Source: Prorocentrum cordatum (taxonomy: Eukaryota; Sar; Dinophyceae; Prorocentrales; Prorocentraceae). From it: a stretch of 64,000 nt of DNA. How positions within the stretch are numbered: position 1 is the first letter of the stretch; every line of letters begins with the position of its first letter. Location of the stretch: positions 149,702-213,701 of the forward strand of contig CAUYUJ010015010.1 in NCBI GenBank assembly GCA_963575745.1. The letters run 5' to 3'. Both the position numbers and the translations under genes were made by a program. The notes beneath the pieces are model-generated. The model had not been told where the DNA came from, did not search any database, and was given only the letters and a program-made list of their open reading frames with translations. Positions 1 to 12,539 of the stretch are shown here, in pieces.

Positions 1-896
1 CAAATACAAATATTCCAAAAAGCGCTGCAATGATAACGCGTTGAAGAGAAATTGCGTTCGACCCGCTCACTGAGATACATATATATATATATACATAGTT
101 ACCTCGGTTAAGATCGCCAATCCATCCGCAAAGTCCGTCTACCGCAACGTACACTGAATATGTAAACGCTATTTTGTTTGTTGGGGTGCTAGACCAGACA
201 GAACTCCACGCGCGATCACCCGAACCAACTTGGCACCGGCCACTTGCTATCACCAGAAAGAGAAATGTGTCTCGTGGCCGTCCCCATCGTGGCAAGGTAC
301 CGGTCCGAGAATATGTGGTATTGCGTCTGCGGTACACTGAGAAACGTGCTCGCTGCTCCGTGCCCGACACCAACGCGCTGTAAGGATGAGAGATAACCCA
401 AGCACTTAACTCGAGGCCCATGTGCGAAAGCACCCTGAAGATCTCTCCCCGGACCAAGTTGCACACCCCAGACGACGCTTCGACCAGCACCCAATTAGCC
501 TGGCGAAGGACCCAACCATATGCAGTTGAGAGTACCGCAATTGTGAATATCTTCTTCGGTGGCGCTCCCTATGGGGCCACGAGCCGTATGAGGGGTGTGC
601 CGAAATGCGTGGCAGTGTACACAACACGAACGAAGACGATAGGTCCGAATATGAAAGCTTGAGCGCGTGCGAGTCGGATCGCGAGCGAGTCTGATTATGA
701 ATGAATCTGCGCGCGATTGATTCTATTCGCATGAATGCGTGCATGGATACGCCCAGTGTAAATGTATGTATACGACTGTGAACAGTTTGGGTCTGCGTGA
801 CTCTCGGTACTCGTGACTCTGAGCGTCGCCTCTGCAGGGGGCTTCCCTGGGAACCCCGACGGCAGCGCCCGCGCGCCGCGACGCCCATGTCGGCAC
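1..896. other. No gene seen; flank of the 90-bp satellite
   Basis: I see no supported coding sequence here. A short TA run lies near 78-93. An isolated, diverged unit of the downstream satellite lies at about 541-615, sharing GGTGGCGCTCCCTATGGGG and the GAGGGGTGTGCCGAAATG segment, so the repeat family starts before the regular array. Confidence 0.6.
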
Positions 897-2612
897 GCCA
901 CACACCTGGTGTGCGGGACGCATGCGGACGGCAGCACTGGGGCCTTCGGTGGAGCTCCCTGTGGGGCCACGAAACGTGTGAGGGGTGTGCCGAAATGGGT
1001 GTGCGGGACGCATGCGGACGGCAGCCATTGGGGCCTTCGGTGGAGCTCCCTATGGGGCCACGAAACGTGTGAGGGGTGTGCCGAAATGGGTGTGCGGGAC
1101 GCATGCGGACGGCAGCACTGGGGCCTTCGGTGGAGCTCCCTGTGGGGCCACGAAACGTGTGAGGGGTGTGCCGAAATGGGTGTGCGGGGCGCATGCGGAC
1201 GGCAGCCATGGGGCCTTCGGTGGAGCTCCCTATGGGGCCACGAAACGTGTGAGGGGTGTGCCGAAATGGGTGTGCGGGACGCATGCGGACGGCAGCATGG
1301 GGCCTTCGGTGGAGCTCCCTATGGGGCCACGAAACGTGTGAGGGGTGTGCCGAAATGGGTGTGCGGGGCGCATGCGGACGGCAGCCATGGGGCCTTCGGT
1401 GGAGCTCCCTATGGGGCAAACGAAAACGTGTTGAGGGGTGTGCCGACATGGGTGTGCGGGACGCATGCGGACGGCAGCACTGGGGCCTTCGGTGGAGCTC
1501 CCTGTGGGGCCACGAAACGTGTGAGGGGTGTGCCGAAATGGGTGTGCGGGACGCATGCGGACGGCAGCACTGGGGCCTTCGGTGGAGCTCCCTGTGGGGC
1601 CACGAAACGTGTGAGGGGTGTGCCGAAATGGGTGTGCGGGACGCATGCGGACGGCAGCCCTGGGGCCTTCGGTGGAGCTCCCTGTGGGGCCACGAAACGT
1701 GTGAGGGGTGTGCCGAAATGGTGTGTGCGTGGACGCATGCGGACGGGGCAGCCATGGGGCGGGGGAGACGCATGCGGACGGCAGCCATGGGGCTTTCGGT
1801 GGAGCTCCCTGTGGGGCCACGAAACGTGTGAGGGGTGTGCCGAAATGGGTGTGCGGGACGCATGCGGACGGCAGCATGGGGCCTTCGGTGGTGCTCCCTG
1901 TGGGGCCACGAAACGTGTGAGGGGTGTGCCGAAATGGGTGTGCGGGACGCATGCGGACGGCAGCCATTGGGGCCTTCGGTGGAGCTCCTTATGGGGCCAC
2001 GAAACGTGTGAGGGGTGTGCCGAAATGGGTGTGCGGGACGCATGCGGACGGCAGCCACTGGGGCCTTCGGTGGAGCTCCCTGTGGGGCCACGAAACGTGT
2101 GAGGGGTGTGCCGAAATGGGTGTGCGGGACGCATGCGGACGGCAGCACATGGGGCCTTCGGTATGGGCTCCCTTGTGGGGACACGAAACGTGTGAGGGGT
2201 TAACTCGGTGTGCCGACACATGGGTTACCTATATGTGCGGGACGCATGCGGACGGCAGCCAGGGGGGCCTTCGTTTGGAGCTCCTATTGGGGGCCACGAA
2301 CGTGTGAGGGGTTGTTGTGCCGCGAATATCGGGTTGTGCGGGACGCATCAGCGGGACGGCAGCCTTCGGTGGGTTCCTTATGAGGCCACGAAACGTGTGA
2401 GGGGTGCGCCGAAATGGCTGGGTTTGCGCGGGAGCATTTGCGGGCGGCAGCCCTGGGGCCTTCGGTGGAGCTCCCTATGTGGCCACGAAACGTGTGAGGG
2501 GTGTGCCGAAATGGGTGTAGGGGACGCATGCGGGCGGCAGCCCTGGGGCCTTCGGTGGAGCTCCCTATGGGGCCACGAAGCGTGTGAGGGGTGTGCCGAA
2601 TTGGGTGTGGGT
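897..2612. repeat. 90-bp minisatellite array, about 18 units
   Basis: Direct repeats with starts near 911, 1001, 1092, 1182, 1272, 1362, 1455, 1546, 1637 and so on give a period of 90-91 bp. The core reads GGCCTTCGGTGGAGCTCCC, then GGGGCCACGAAACGTGTG, then GTGCGGGACGCATGCGG. Units near 1730-1790 and after 2150 are rearranged or degenerate. The array is open in several frames on both strands because the unit lacks stops; these frames are not genes. A related 77-bp repeat sharing the core lies at 56132-56400. Confidence 0.95.
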
Positions 2613-2668
2613 GACGATGATGATGATGATGATGATGATGACGACGATGACAATGACGATGACATGAC

Positions 2669-2759
<91 letters not shown>

Positions 2760-2760
2760 G
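2613..2760. repeat. GAT/ATG trinucleotide microsatellite
   Basis: An almost pure GAT run directly follows the last 90-bp unit, with a few GAC variants at 2640-2665. It runs into a GGA-rich stretch to about 2800. Confidence 0.95.
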
Positions 2761-2805
2761 GAGGAGGGAGGAGGGGGAGGAGAGAGGAGGAGGAGGAGGA
2801 GGTGG

Positions 2806-2862
2806 GACGCGGGGCGCTGTCTCTTCAAAACGAGGACCCAACACCACAGGATGGTTGGGAAA
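2806..2862. repeat. Dispersed repeat, copy 1
   Basis: The segment starting GACGCGGGGCGCTGT and continuing TTCAAAACGAGGACCCAACA recurs at 58830-58884 and, inverted and shorter, at 61682-61712. Both direct copies are preceded by a GGA-rich stretch. Confidence 0.85.
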
Positions 2863-3365
2863 AACAAACCAGACCTCCCAAAACACGGCCCAAAACCTCT
2901 CGGCGGTGTCGAAAGACTCAGGATCCAAGAACCGGAGGACCAATCTCTTGTTGTATACAATATCACAAGGTCGAACTCGAATATGTACACTGTTGTTGAC
3001 TGACCTGACTAGCGTGGCGCGCCTTTGATCGCAAGCTGCTGCTTAGGCGACGCTGGCGTCAACTCTGTGTGAGGCGCCAGGCAACTGACAAAGAGACATT
3101 TGATCACGAACGGCGATGTGCAATCAACACGTCAACGGGCACAGGGATACAGAGAGGCACGGTAACCTGCCTGTGTGTGCAACAGCACCTCCAGCGTTGT
3201 CCTGAAATTGGGGTGATCGTCCCTGCGAGGCCGGGTCACGCAGCACAGCGTGCACAGAAATTTAGGCATATAGCTGCGATGACTACAGCGCATCATGACA
3301 CCTGCAACTTCACCCGGAGCTGTGTATGACCTACGGCACAGACCCTAAACTGCAAGGCGGACGGA
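2863..3365. other. No gene seen
   Basis: Unique-looking sequence between the dispersed repeat and the CA-rich tract. Open frames are short (the longest about 86 codons) and show no recognisable domain. Confidence 0.5.
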
Positions 3366-3369
3366 ACAT

Positions 3370-4922
3370 ACAGCAATCGTAGTCTTCAGAAACACAGACA
3401 CGCACACAAGCATACACACACGCACACATGCACACACGCACTGGCAAATCACATGCGCACATGCGCACACACGCACACGCACACACGCACACACGCACGC
3501 ACGCACACATGCACACACGCACACACACACACACACGCACGCACACACACCCACACACACACAGACATACAAACACACCAACACAACCACACAAACACAC
3601 ACACACACACAAAGACACACGCAGACGCACACACACACACACGCACACGCAAACACACAGGCACACACAAGGACACACACAGACACACAAACACACACAC
3701 ACACACACACACCGCACACACATACACACAAACACACACGCACACACGTAAACACGCACAAGCGCACACACACGCACACACTCACACACACACACACATG
3801 CGCGAAAACACACGCGCACGCACGCACACACACACGCACACACATGCACACACGCACACACACGGACACGCACACGCCCACGCACGCGCTCACGCACACG
3901 CACACGCACACGCACTCGCATAAACATACAACCGCACACGCACACAAACGCACACATAAACACACACACACCCACACACGCACGCACACAAACACACAGA
4001 ACCACAACCACAACCACAACCACCACAAGCACAAGCCCAAGCACAAACCCACACACAGCCAAACAATAACACACAGACGCGCATGAGAACACCCACAAAC
4101 ACTATCACAAACACAAACATAAACCCAAACACAAACATAACACCACAAACCCACACACACAAACGCAAACGCAAACCCAAACACAAACATGAGCACAACC
4201 ATAAACACACCCAACTACAACCACACACAGAAACACAAACACACAAACGCACACTTACACAAACACAAAACACAAGCACACAAGCACACACACAAACACA
4301 CACACAAACAAATAAACCCACACATACACAAACAACATACAAACACGCAAACACATAAACGCACAAACAAATAAACACAAACACACGCACACAAACACAC
4401 AAACACACCCGGACAAAAACACACACAAAGACAAGCATAAACAAACACACACACACAAACACATACACAATTGATAACACAAACACAACCACAATCACAC
4501 TCATAAACACACAAACACACAAACACACACAAACACACAAACACACACACAAACACAACCACAAACAGAAGCGCAAACACACGCAAATACAACCACAAAC
4601 ACTCACACAAACAAACAAACAAACACACAAATACACAAACCCACACAGACACACAAACACACACACACAAACTGACAAGCACACACAGACACACAAACAC
4701 ACAAACACACACGAACAAACACAAACACAAAGACAAGCATAACAACACACACACACAAACACAAACACGAACACAAACACAAACACAAACACACGCACAC
4801 ACAAGCACACACATAAACACACGTACACACAGGTACACACACGCACACACAAACAAACACAAACACACACACAAGCACACACAAACACACACAAGCACAC
4901 GCACCCACTCATACACACGCAC
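3370..4922. repeat. CA-rich dinucleotide tract, 1.55 kb
   Basis: Imperfect (CA)n on the plus strand, grading from CACACG/CACGCA-rich on the left to ACAAAC-rich on the right. Long Cys/Val-rich frames on the minus strand and Thr/His-rich frames on the plus strand are translation of the repeat. It abuts the 3' side of the possible zinc-finger exon on the minus strand and could be part of its intron. Confidence 0.95.
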
Positions 4923-4984
4923 TCCAAGATCTGGCCGACGCTGGGCACCTGGATGCCCAGTGGTGGTAATCATGCTTTCCTTTT

Positions 4985-5892
4985 CCCGGCTCCTTGAACA
5001 CAAAGGCGCACGGCTTGCAGGCTCCCCACCGGTGCAGCGCCGAGCCCCTGCTGGGCACCGATGCAGCGCCTGGCTCGGGCGTCTCCTCGAGCGCGCCCTG
5101 CGGTCGCAGCGCCCTGCCGCTGCGGCTGAGTTCGGCGGTCTCCAGCCTCGCCGCTGACGCGGGCGGCACCGCAGGCGGCGCCGTCGGCAGCGCCGCGGGC
5201 GGCGCCAGTGGCGGAGCCAGCGGCGGCGCCAGCGGCGGCCTCGCGGCAGCCTCGCCCACGGCGTGGAGCGCGGGCGCCAGGCACGGAGGCAGCTGCGCAG
5301 GGGGCGGCACGAGCGGCGTGGGTCGCGACGCCTCGCGCACCAAGGCGTCGCCCCACCTGTGCACCCCTGGCGGGCCATGCATGTGGTGCTCGCGGGCGAC
5401 GGCGCTGGGGCAGTGCCAGCCTCCAGGCGCTTGTTGCGGAACGTACTGCCCAAACTGCGGCTCCGCCCACGCGGCCAGGCTCTCGCCAGGCAGCAGGGAC
5501 GCAGAGCCGCCAGCGCTGCTGCTGGCGCTGTCGCCGACGCCTAAAGGCTCCCAGCAGGCAAATGCGTGGAGCTCGCTGTCCACCGCCAGCCACTGCTCCT
5601 CGTTCAGCCGCAGCCACGGCGCCATGGACTGCTCCACCTGAATCCAAGGCTGCTCGCATTGCCCTGCGGGCGCGTCGTACTGGAGGCCGGCATCGGCGAC
5701 CTGGTGTAAGCAGCCCGAATGCTCGTTGCGCGGCGTGCGGGGCAGAGGGGTGGGCGCCGCACTGCCGTCTGGCGTCTCTATGAAAAAGGGCACCTCCTGC
5801 ATGGGCAACGCGGTGGCGACGTCGAGGCTGCCGCTCGCCGGCGTCGAGCGTGCGAGTCGCGGCACCAGGAACGGCTCCAGCGAGGCCGACCT
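4985..5892 (-). CDS. Possible internal exon of a CKPCAF-type Cys-rich (CCCH-like) protein
   Basis: About 300 codons are open on the minus strand. The upstream edge at about 5892 looks like a splice acceptor: a T7 run, then GCACCTCCAG. The downstream edge is inferred near 4985, just after a Cys-x2-Cys-Ala-Phe motif (HRWGACKPCAFVFKE). Dinoflagellate proteins with CKPCAF often continue into a second Cys/His half (GC..G..C.FCHLC); that half is missing here and would be on a further exon beyond the CA-rich tract, which I cannot see. The rest is low-complexity: Ala/Pro-rich in the second half, with a short Pro-Pro-Leu-Ala repeat, and acidic/hydrophobic patches near the start. Family assignment rests on one motif. 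Alternatives are an unrelated Cys-rich protein or a chance GC-rich open frame, although the sensible composition near the start argues against chance. Confidence 0.42.
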
Positions 5893-5932
5893 CTGGAGGT
5901 GCAAAAAAACGTCATAAAGACAAACTCTTGGA

Positions 5933-6058
5933 CTTCTGCATGGAATTCTTGGATCTGCGTTGGACCCCCCTTCCCGGCACGCGGAGCGCGCCGGGGGCGG
6001 TGAGGAGCGGCGCCAGAGGCGCCGTCAGGGGGGTCCAACGCAGGCGCAAGAAGTCCGT
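5933..6058. repeat. Inverted repeat, possible foldback element
   Basis: GACTTCTGC...CTGCGTTGGACCCCCC (about 5933-5973) is answered by GGGGGGTCCAACGCAG... AAGAAGTC (about 6026-6052) in inverted orientation, with a GC-rich loop of about 50 bp. Sequence like the right arm and its flank (GGCGCCGTCAGGGGGGTCC, then AAGAAGTCCGTGCGGAGC) recurs at about 60145-60200, so this is a dispersed family. Confidence 0.65.
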
Positions 6059-6227
6059 GCGGAGCTCCGAAAGCTTCTGCTCGTGCCGTCTTCTCTCGAA
6101 CCTCTGCGGCGCGGCGTTCAGGAAGGTGTGCCGCACGCGCAGCTCGGGGGGCATCTCGCAGAGGCTGCCGCCGTCGAGGGGCCGCCTCTCAGGGATCTTC
6201 TGGCCCGGGTCCATGCAAACCCAAGCC

Positions 6228-6336
6228 GGTCACGCTTTGCGGGATCCTGCAGGATCCCGCACGATCCTGCACCCTGGCCCGCGTCAGTGCCACCCCTGGC
6301 CCTGCAGGATCCTGCAGGATCCTGCAGGATCCGGCG
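6228..6336. repeat. Short GGATCCTGCA minisatellite
   Basis: About 10-11-bp palindromic units (CCTGCAGGAT) are repeated, with an interrupting spacer at about 6265-6300. Confidence 0.85.
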
Positions 6337-6342
6337 CCCTGG

Positions 6343-6353
6343 CGGATGATGAC

Positions 6354-6400
<47 letters not shown>

Positions 6401-6720
6401 NNNNNNNNNNNNNNNNNNNNNNNNNNNNNNNNNNNNNNNNNNNNNNNNNNNNNNNNNNNNNNNNNNNNNNNNNNNNNNNNNNNNNNNNNNNNNNNNNNNN
6501 CTCCTCCTCCTCCTCCTCCTCCTCCTCATCCTCATCCTCATCCTCATCCTCATCCTCCTACTCCTTCTCCTCCTTCTCCTGCTCCTCCTCCTCCTCCTAT
6601 TCATCCACTCCCTCCTCCTCCTCCTCCTCCTCCTCATCTTTCTGCTCCTCCTCCTCCTCCTCCTCCTCCTCCCGCCGATCCTCCTCCTCCGTTTCCTCCT
6701 ATCCTCCTCCTGTTCTCCTC
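6343..6720. repeat. Triplet microsatellites flanking a 100-N assembly gap
   Basis: A GAT run ends at 6400, N fills 6401-6500, and a CTC-rich run (with CAT variants) begins at 6501 and continues to about 6720. The round gap length is probably a placeholder, so real distances across it are unknown. Confidence 0.97.
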
Positions 6721-8360
6721 GTTCTGCGAGGAGGATGGAGGACAGGAGCTGACGTCACAGACCACTGAGGCGGCGGTCTCCACCAAGGCTTAGGACGCAA
6801 GGCAAGATCCGCCGCTCAAGGTTGAACCAAAAAAGGGCTCCTAGCAGAGCCACACCTGGAGATCGATTCCGAATCCGAGTCTTCGGAGCTCATGCCGCTG
6901 ATGTTCACGAAATACCAGAACTCGAAACTGTGGGGGCCATCAGGAACTACAGGAGAGAGAGGGAGAGAAAGAGAGAGAGAGAGAGAGAACGAGAGAGATA
7001 GCGAGAGATGGAGAAAGAGAGGGAGAGAGTCACGACCATGCCTCTATAGAGGAGCAGAGCGGGTCAATTCACCTGACTGTTCCCAATCTTCCGACGGCGA
7101 CAACGGCGCCTGTGGGGCTGCCAAGCGCCAAGCTACCAAGAGCGCACCCGGCTGGCGACCTCAAGCCAGACTGCGACCAGTGTGGTTCCCGAGCCAGGAT
7201 TCCCAGGGGCGTGGAACGCGCTTCGTGCACGAGTCCACGAAGAACGCGGTTGGCTGAGCGGCCAGTGAGCTGGACACGCACGCGGCTGGGTTCACATGTG
7301 AAGCGTGTGGAGGCCGCACGCTGGATACGTGTGGAGTGCAAGCGTATCTGGCCACGCGGGGGCCGCGCGCTCGGGACACACGTCATCACATGTGTATACG
7401 ACTCCCGCCCAAGCCAGTCACGTGGTGTGTGTCCAGCGTCCTGTTTTCTGCTAGGCTGTGGGGACGCAGAGACAACACAAGCACGTATAGAGATAAAGAA
7501 GGAGAGCGAGACAGAGAGGGATAGAGAAAGAGAGTGAGAGGGGGACAGAGAGAGAGGGAGATACAGACATACAAAGAGATCGAGAGATAAATGGCTGCAC
7601 GCACACAAACACATATATATATATATCAACTGAGATACTCAGGGATACATATATATAATAGAAGGAGGCAGTGAATCCATATACACATATATATACATAT
7701 AAAGGAAAGACATCCATACAGAGAGAAAGACAACGAGAGAGAACGAGAGAGAGAGAGAGAGATAACGACCTACATATACACCACTGTCTCTATATTTGTA
7801 TATGTGCATGTAAATGTATTTGTAGATGTACATGCATGTGCATGTATGTCTGTGTATGTTTGTGTATACATACATATACGTGTATATATACACTTATATA
7901 CGAATGTATGTATGTGTGTATATGGTCGACCCCCCAATCGCTTCGTTGATCGATTGCTCGTCGTCGTCCTCCGTCTCCTCCTCCACCTCCTCCTGCTGCA
8001 GCTCCCCCTCCTCCTCCTTCTCCTCCTCCTCCTCCTCATCCACCTCATTTCTTTGTAGTCGTGCAACACCAATGCCAGACAGCGTTTGGCGCCGTCGGTG
8101 CGTAGAAACGCTATATTGTTGTTTTTGGTCTGGGATGCGCCGCGGCCTCCCTCTCAGCGCTCTTCTTTGTGCTTCCTCAACCAACCAAAACCAAACATGC
8201 ACAATAGTCGGCGCCCCCGGCGCAAGGAGACGTTTTTTGTTTTATGAAACAATGAAGCGCTGCGTTTTTTTGCTTTGCTTTTTATTCCTGGGGGGGGGCT
8301 CCAATGCTCGCCGCGGCCTCCCTCCCAGCACTCACTCCCCTCTGAGCCTGCAAAACCAAA
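6721..8360. other. Gene-poor stretch with purine and TATG microsatellites
   Basis: No supported gene. Contents: (GA)n at 6955-7030, 7490-7570 and 7720-7765; TA/TATG-rich DNA at 7605-7925; a CTC run at 7970-8045; and two direct copies of CGCCGCGGCCTCCCTC at about 8138 and 8308. The unique segments between them show only short open frames. Confidence 0.6.
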
Positions 8361-11300
8361 AGAAACATTGGGAACTGGGGGGGGCCTATCGCCTCGATGT
8401 CGGCGCCGATTTGCTGGTTGTCAATGCTGCAGTTGGGGCGCGGGGGTCGGTGCCGCTGGCGAAGAAGACCGCCGCCGCAAAGCCCTTCCTAGGGCCTTCG
8501 TGCTGCCGGGTGAGACGGTCCAGACGCGCCATCTCCTAGGTGCAAGGCTGGCCCGCATCCGAAACAAATGACGGCCGTCCTGTCGTCGACGCGTGTGTCG
8601 AAATACAGTCGGGGCCTTGACCAAAGGAACCCAAAATAAGGAACGAGGCCCGTTTTTCCTATAAATTAAACTTTGATTTCCGATCAAAAACATAAGGAAA
8701 ACCTGAGGCGAGCTGTGAAACACTTAAGGAACACGGAGCCCCTCCCCAACGAAAAGGGTTCCTTCTTCAGGGCCCCGACTGTACTGCGGGCCATTGATCG
8801 CGTGCTTCGAGATGGCCTACTGCGTGGCGGCTTCTGCCGCCGCCCCCGGCAGGGGGACCTGGTCGCCCAGTGCGAGGCCGCGTGCTCTCCGCCGCAGAGA
8901 GTCGCGGGCGTGTCGCCGTCCGCGGAGAAGAGCAGCTGGGCGCGGGTGTCCCGCATTCTGTGCAGAACCGCCGCTCGCTTCGCCCGAAGCGGGGCGATGC
9001 GGTTGAAGCGGCTGACCAGGTCGCCGGCGCGCGCCGCTGTCGGGGGGCCTCGGCTACTCGAGTGGCGCCGGCGGCGGCCTGGGGGCGGTGCGGCTCCCCG
9101 GCCGCGTCTGCAGATTGGGCCCTGGTGGCCAAGGAACGGAGGCTTTGAACGAGGCATCTCGACAGGGCGCGCGCGACGACGGGGATGGCGGCAATCGGGA
9201 GCAAATCCCGTGAGGAAATCGCCGGGGTGAAGGTGGCTTCCTGCGCGTGGAGCGCGGTGCCAGACGCCCGGGCTGATGGCCGTGTCGGCGAGGCAACGGC
9301 GGCGGAAACTGGTGTAACAACGCGCGTCTACAGATTGGCAACGGCGAATTAGCGCGCGCATGTGATCCGGCGGTGGAAGGGCCCAGGCGGACAGCGCGCG
9401 CTCGTGGACTGGCGACGGTGGAAGCCAGCGGGACATGACAAACTGGCAACTCGGCAACGGCAATAGCCGGGTATCCAACGTGGGCTTGTGACTCATCGGC
9501 GTTGTGACTCATCGGCGACTGGGGGCCCGGGTGTCCGGCGCAGGCGTCCGTTCCTCTTTCTCCTCTTCGTTCTCGTCCTCCTCTTCCTGGCGATGGCGGG
9601 GCGGGCGGGGGCGCGCGGCGGCGGGGTGGGCGTGGGGGGGGAGGGGGGCGGGCGCCGCGCATTGCGTAGACGCTGATGCCGCAAAGAACGAGATGTCGAA
9701 TGCCCGCGATGATTGGCGCTGGAGCCGTTGTCGTCTTGCTGCGCCCAGGCCCGCTGCGAGCGGGCGCTTGCCTCGCGCGCGGCGGGGAAGCTGCTTTTCC
9801 AAGTGGCCGGCTCGGCAACGGCGCGAGAGACCTGGCTTTTCCGTGCCCGCGCGGGCCCTGGGCGGCGTCGCCGACGGCCGCCTTGCGCTCCCGGTCTTTG
9901 GCCCTCCACGCGGCTCTGATGCGCGCGATGGTCGTGCTGGTCGCTGGTGTCTTCAAGGATATGGCGTGCGAGCATCTGTCGTCGAGGTCGCGCGCGATGC
10001 GCTCGCGCGCGCATGAGAGAGCCCCGGTCGAGCGCAAACAACCGTTCCCCCGCGCTGCGTCCGCCGGCCAGGCGGCGGAGGCCGGTGGCAGAATGTGTCG
10101 AGCGCGCGCGCGAGTGGATGGACAAGCAAACGCGCAATGTGGACAAATGGCATTCTTTGTCGCGATCGCTGCGTCGGAGTGCTTCCGCCACGCGCGCTTG
10201 ATGTTGGAACCTAACCCAACCAGGCGCGGGGCTGATTGACAGTTGAGGCAATGCATCGCGTGTGGTATCTGCTTCTTGCAATGCGGGCGTGTGAGATTTC
10301 GAGCGCTTTCCGCGCTGGCGGTGGCCCGGGCCTCTCGAGGATATCTTCTCGACTACATCGGCTGAGTTGGGCGGGGGCGAGCTCGGGCGCCAGCCTGGAA
10401 AGTTGTCGAGTCGGGGGGGGCTGGCAGGCGGCGACCTGCCGCGGGGCCGGGGGCTGCTTGCCCTTCGGCCGTCGGCGTTTCAACGGAGGCGTCGCGAACA
10501 GAGCGGGGGTGTCACGAGCTGGTCACCTCGTCTGGCCGCCGCCTGGGTCCGAAGGGGGGCTCCCAAATTGTGGCTGGGCGTCGGCAGGGGCCGGAGGAAT
10601 GCCGCGAATGTGTGACTCAGCGGCTGCGGGGGCCAGGGGGACGGCGCGCGCTTGTGGTTTGGCGGCGGCGAGGCCCAGGCGAAGAGCCCCAACTTGTGAC
10701 CTGGAGTCGACGCGACCCCGGAAATCAGCGCGACTTGGCAACTCATCGCGAACTTGTGGCCCGACCCGGGAGAGCAGCGCGGCCTAGCAACTCCGCGGCG
10801 GCGAGCGCTGGGCGCACTCGTGGGGCGGCGTCGGCAGGGGCTGGGAAAGGCGCGCGATCGGCCCGTCTTCCTCGCCCTCCGCCGCCTCTTCCGTCTGTTC
10901 GAGGGCCAGGACCGCCACAGAGGCCTCCAACAGGCCCAGCCCCCCAAGGGGCGCAACAAAGGCCCCAAGAGGCGCCGACACGGCCCCCAAGAGGGGTCAA
11001 AGCTGCTTCCGAAAAGCACCCTGCAAGCCTCGTGGGCCCCCCCTGGATTAGTACTGCGACGGTCACATAACATATATCGGAGGTTGGGGGGTGAGTCCGA
11101 CGTGAAACGGAGACCCCACCTACCGGGAAATCGGTTTCGGTTTCGGGTTCGTGTCGTGCGTGCTGTGCGTGCATGCGGGCGCGGGGAAATCCTCCTGTTG
11201 GCTGGGCCGCGGCCGGACCAAATGTTTCTCCTCCGGCGGCTGGTGGCCCGCGGTGTCCCGCCGGTGTCCCGCTTGGAGGGTGAAAGTGGGGGTCGGGCGC

Positions 11301-11589
11301 AGGGTCCCGGCAATGGTCTTTATGGGCCACGCATGGGCGATACATCCTCGATTGCTGTGTTCGGCGGGGGAACCACTTGAAGCTCCGCGCCTGCATCCAT
11401 GCGCGAGACTTGAGGGTAAACGGAGCAAGGGGGCCGGGGGCTCGGGAAAGGCGACGAAGGCAACGTGCGCTGAGGGAGTAAAAAAAAGGTTGGAATAAAC
11501 GAAAGTGGTGAGGTGAGTGTCGAAATCTGCCCAGCCAGTCTGACATGCGGAACACTGCGCCTAAGTTTTGGGGACTTTGAAGGCCATGG
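8361..11589. other. Anonymous GC-rich region, no gene assigned
   Basis: Very GC-rich DNA with overlapping open frames on both strands, none with a recognisable domain. Short stretches on the minus strand look exon-like (near 8905-9035, an Arg/Leu-rich helix-like run, and near 10860-10930, Glu/Ala-rich), but I see no splice pattern linking them. Loosely repeated phrases (ACTTGTG..., CTCATCGGCG..., GGCGGCGG...) at 9350-9560 and 10610-10830 suggest an old degenerate minisatellite. One copy of a GGGCCGCGGCCGGACCAAATG repeat lies at about 11185-11285. Confidence 0.5.
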
Positions 11590-11818
11590 CAAAATGTGAA
11601 TTCACATTGTGGGAAAAACGAAATGTGAATTCACATTTTGGGAAAAAGTACCATGTGAATTCACATTTTGGAAAAAAAGGAATCTGTGAATCCACATTTT
11701 GGAATTTCTACGTTGGAAAATTTGTGAAAGGGGCCAGAATGTGAATTCGCATTTTGGGAGAGAGATCAAGTAACTTCACACCTGGGTAAAAAGGACATGT
11801 GACTTCACATTTTGGGAC
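11590..11818. repeat. Palindromic minisatellite (ATGTGAATTCACAT)
   Basis: The 14-bp perfect palindrome ATGTGAATTCACAT occurs at 11594, 11623 and 11653. One- or two-base variants lie at 11684, 11739 and 11797. The spacers are GGGAAAAA-type and the early spacing is 29-31 bp. The local AT-rich composition contrasts with the GC-rich surroundings. Confidence 0.9.
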
Positions 11819-12139
11819 AATCGCGGAACCCATTCCAAATCTGTCTTGGGGGCCGACAAGTCATCGTTTGGGAACATACGCGATCATCTATCGCACACCC
11901 AAGACACACTTGTACTCCACTTCGCCGTCCCACGCACAATATGCAAGAACGCCCGCACGCATGAACGATAATGCATGGACGGCGCGTTTGCCCGCGCGGG
12001 CAACGCGCGGGCACGAACCACTGGCCCTCCATGACCGTCAACATTGGATGCCAATCGTACCCGATCGCATACACGAGCGATACATTGAGCATACATGGGC
12101 CATTCAACCCAAGACCCACTGTTGCAGACCCCCTCTTTC

Positions 12140-12470
12140 ACCCTCCAACCCGCTGGTGTCCCGAAATTCTCCTGTGGCTGGGCCGCGGCCGGACCAAATG
12201 TTTCTCCTCCGGCGGCTGGTGGCGCGCGGTGTTCCGCCGGTGTCCCGAAATCCTCCTGTGACTGGGCCGCGGCCGGACCAAATGATTCTCCTCCGGCGGC
12301 CAGTGGCGCGCGGTGTCCCGAAATCCTCCTGTGGCTGGGCCGCGGCCGGACCAAATGATGCTCCTCCCGTCAAGCGGTGGCCCGCGGTGTCCCGCTGGTG
12401 TCCCGCCGGTGTCCCGCTGGTGTCCCGCTGGTGCCCGACTATTGCCCATTGCTGCCCCCCCAACCTTCTT
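12140..12470. repeat. 73-84-bp minisatellite with GGCCGCGGCCGGACC core
   Basis: Units at about 12172, 12256 and 12329 share CTGGGCCGCGGCCGGACC, AAATG and CTCCTCC, then GCGGTGTCCCG; a run of GTGTCCCGCTG/GTGTCCCGCCG steps follows. A single older copy lies at 11185-11285. The 320 bp between the palindromic array and this one (11819-12139) holds nothing I recognise. Confidence 0.85.
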
Positions 12471-12539
12471 ATCACCCGCAGGGTGGTCGTATAGGTATAT
12501 ATATACACAGACATATATACATAAATGTATATATACATA

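Noticed and set aside
406-2307. Long open frames (429 codons plus, 592 codons minus) across the 90-bp satellite
   Set aside because: The unit is stop-poor and all frames repeat the same peptide; no start context or domain. They are translations of a tandem repeat.
3331-4948. Cys/Val-rich minus frames and Thr/His-rich plus frames over CA-rich DNA (also 13-16.6 kb and 63.3-63.9 kb)
   Set aside because: These are simple-sequence translations; composition follows the dinucleotide exactly.
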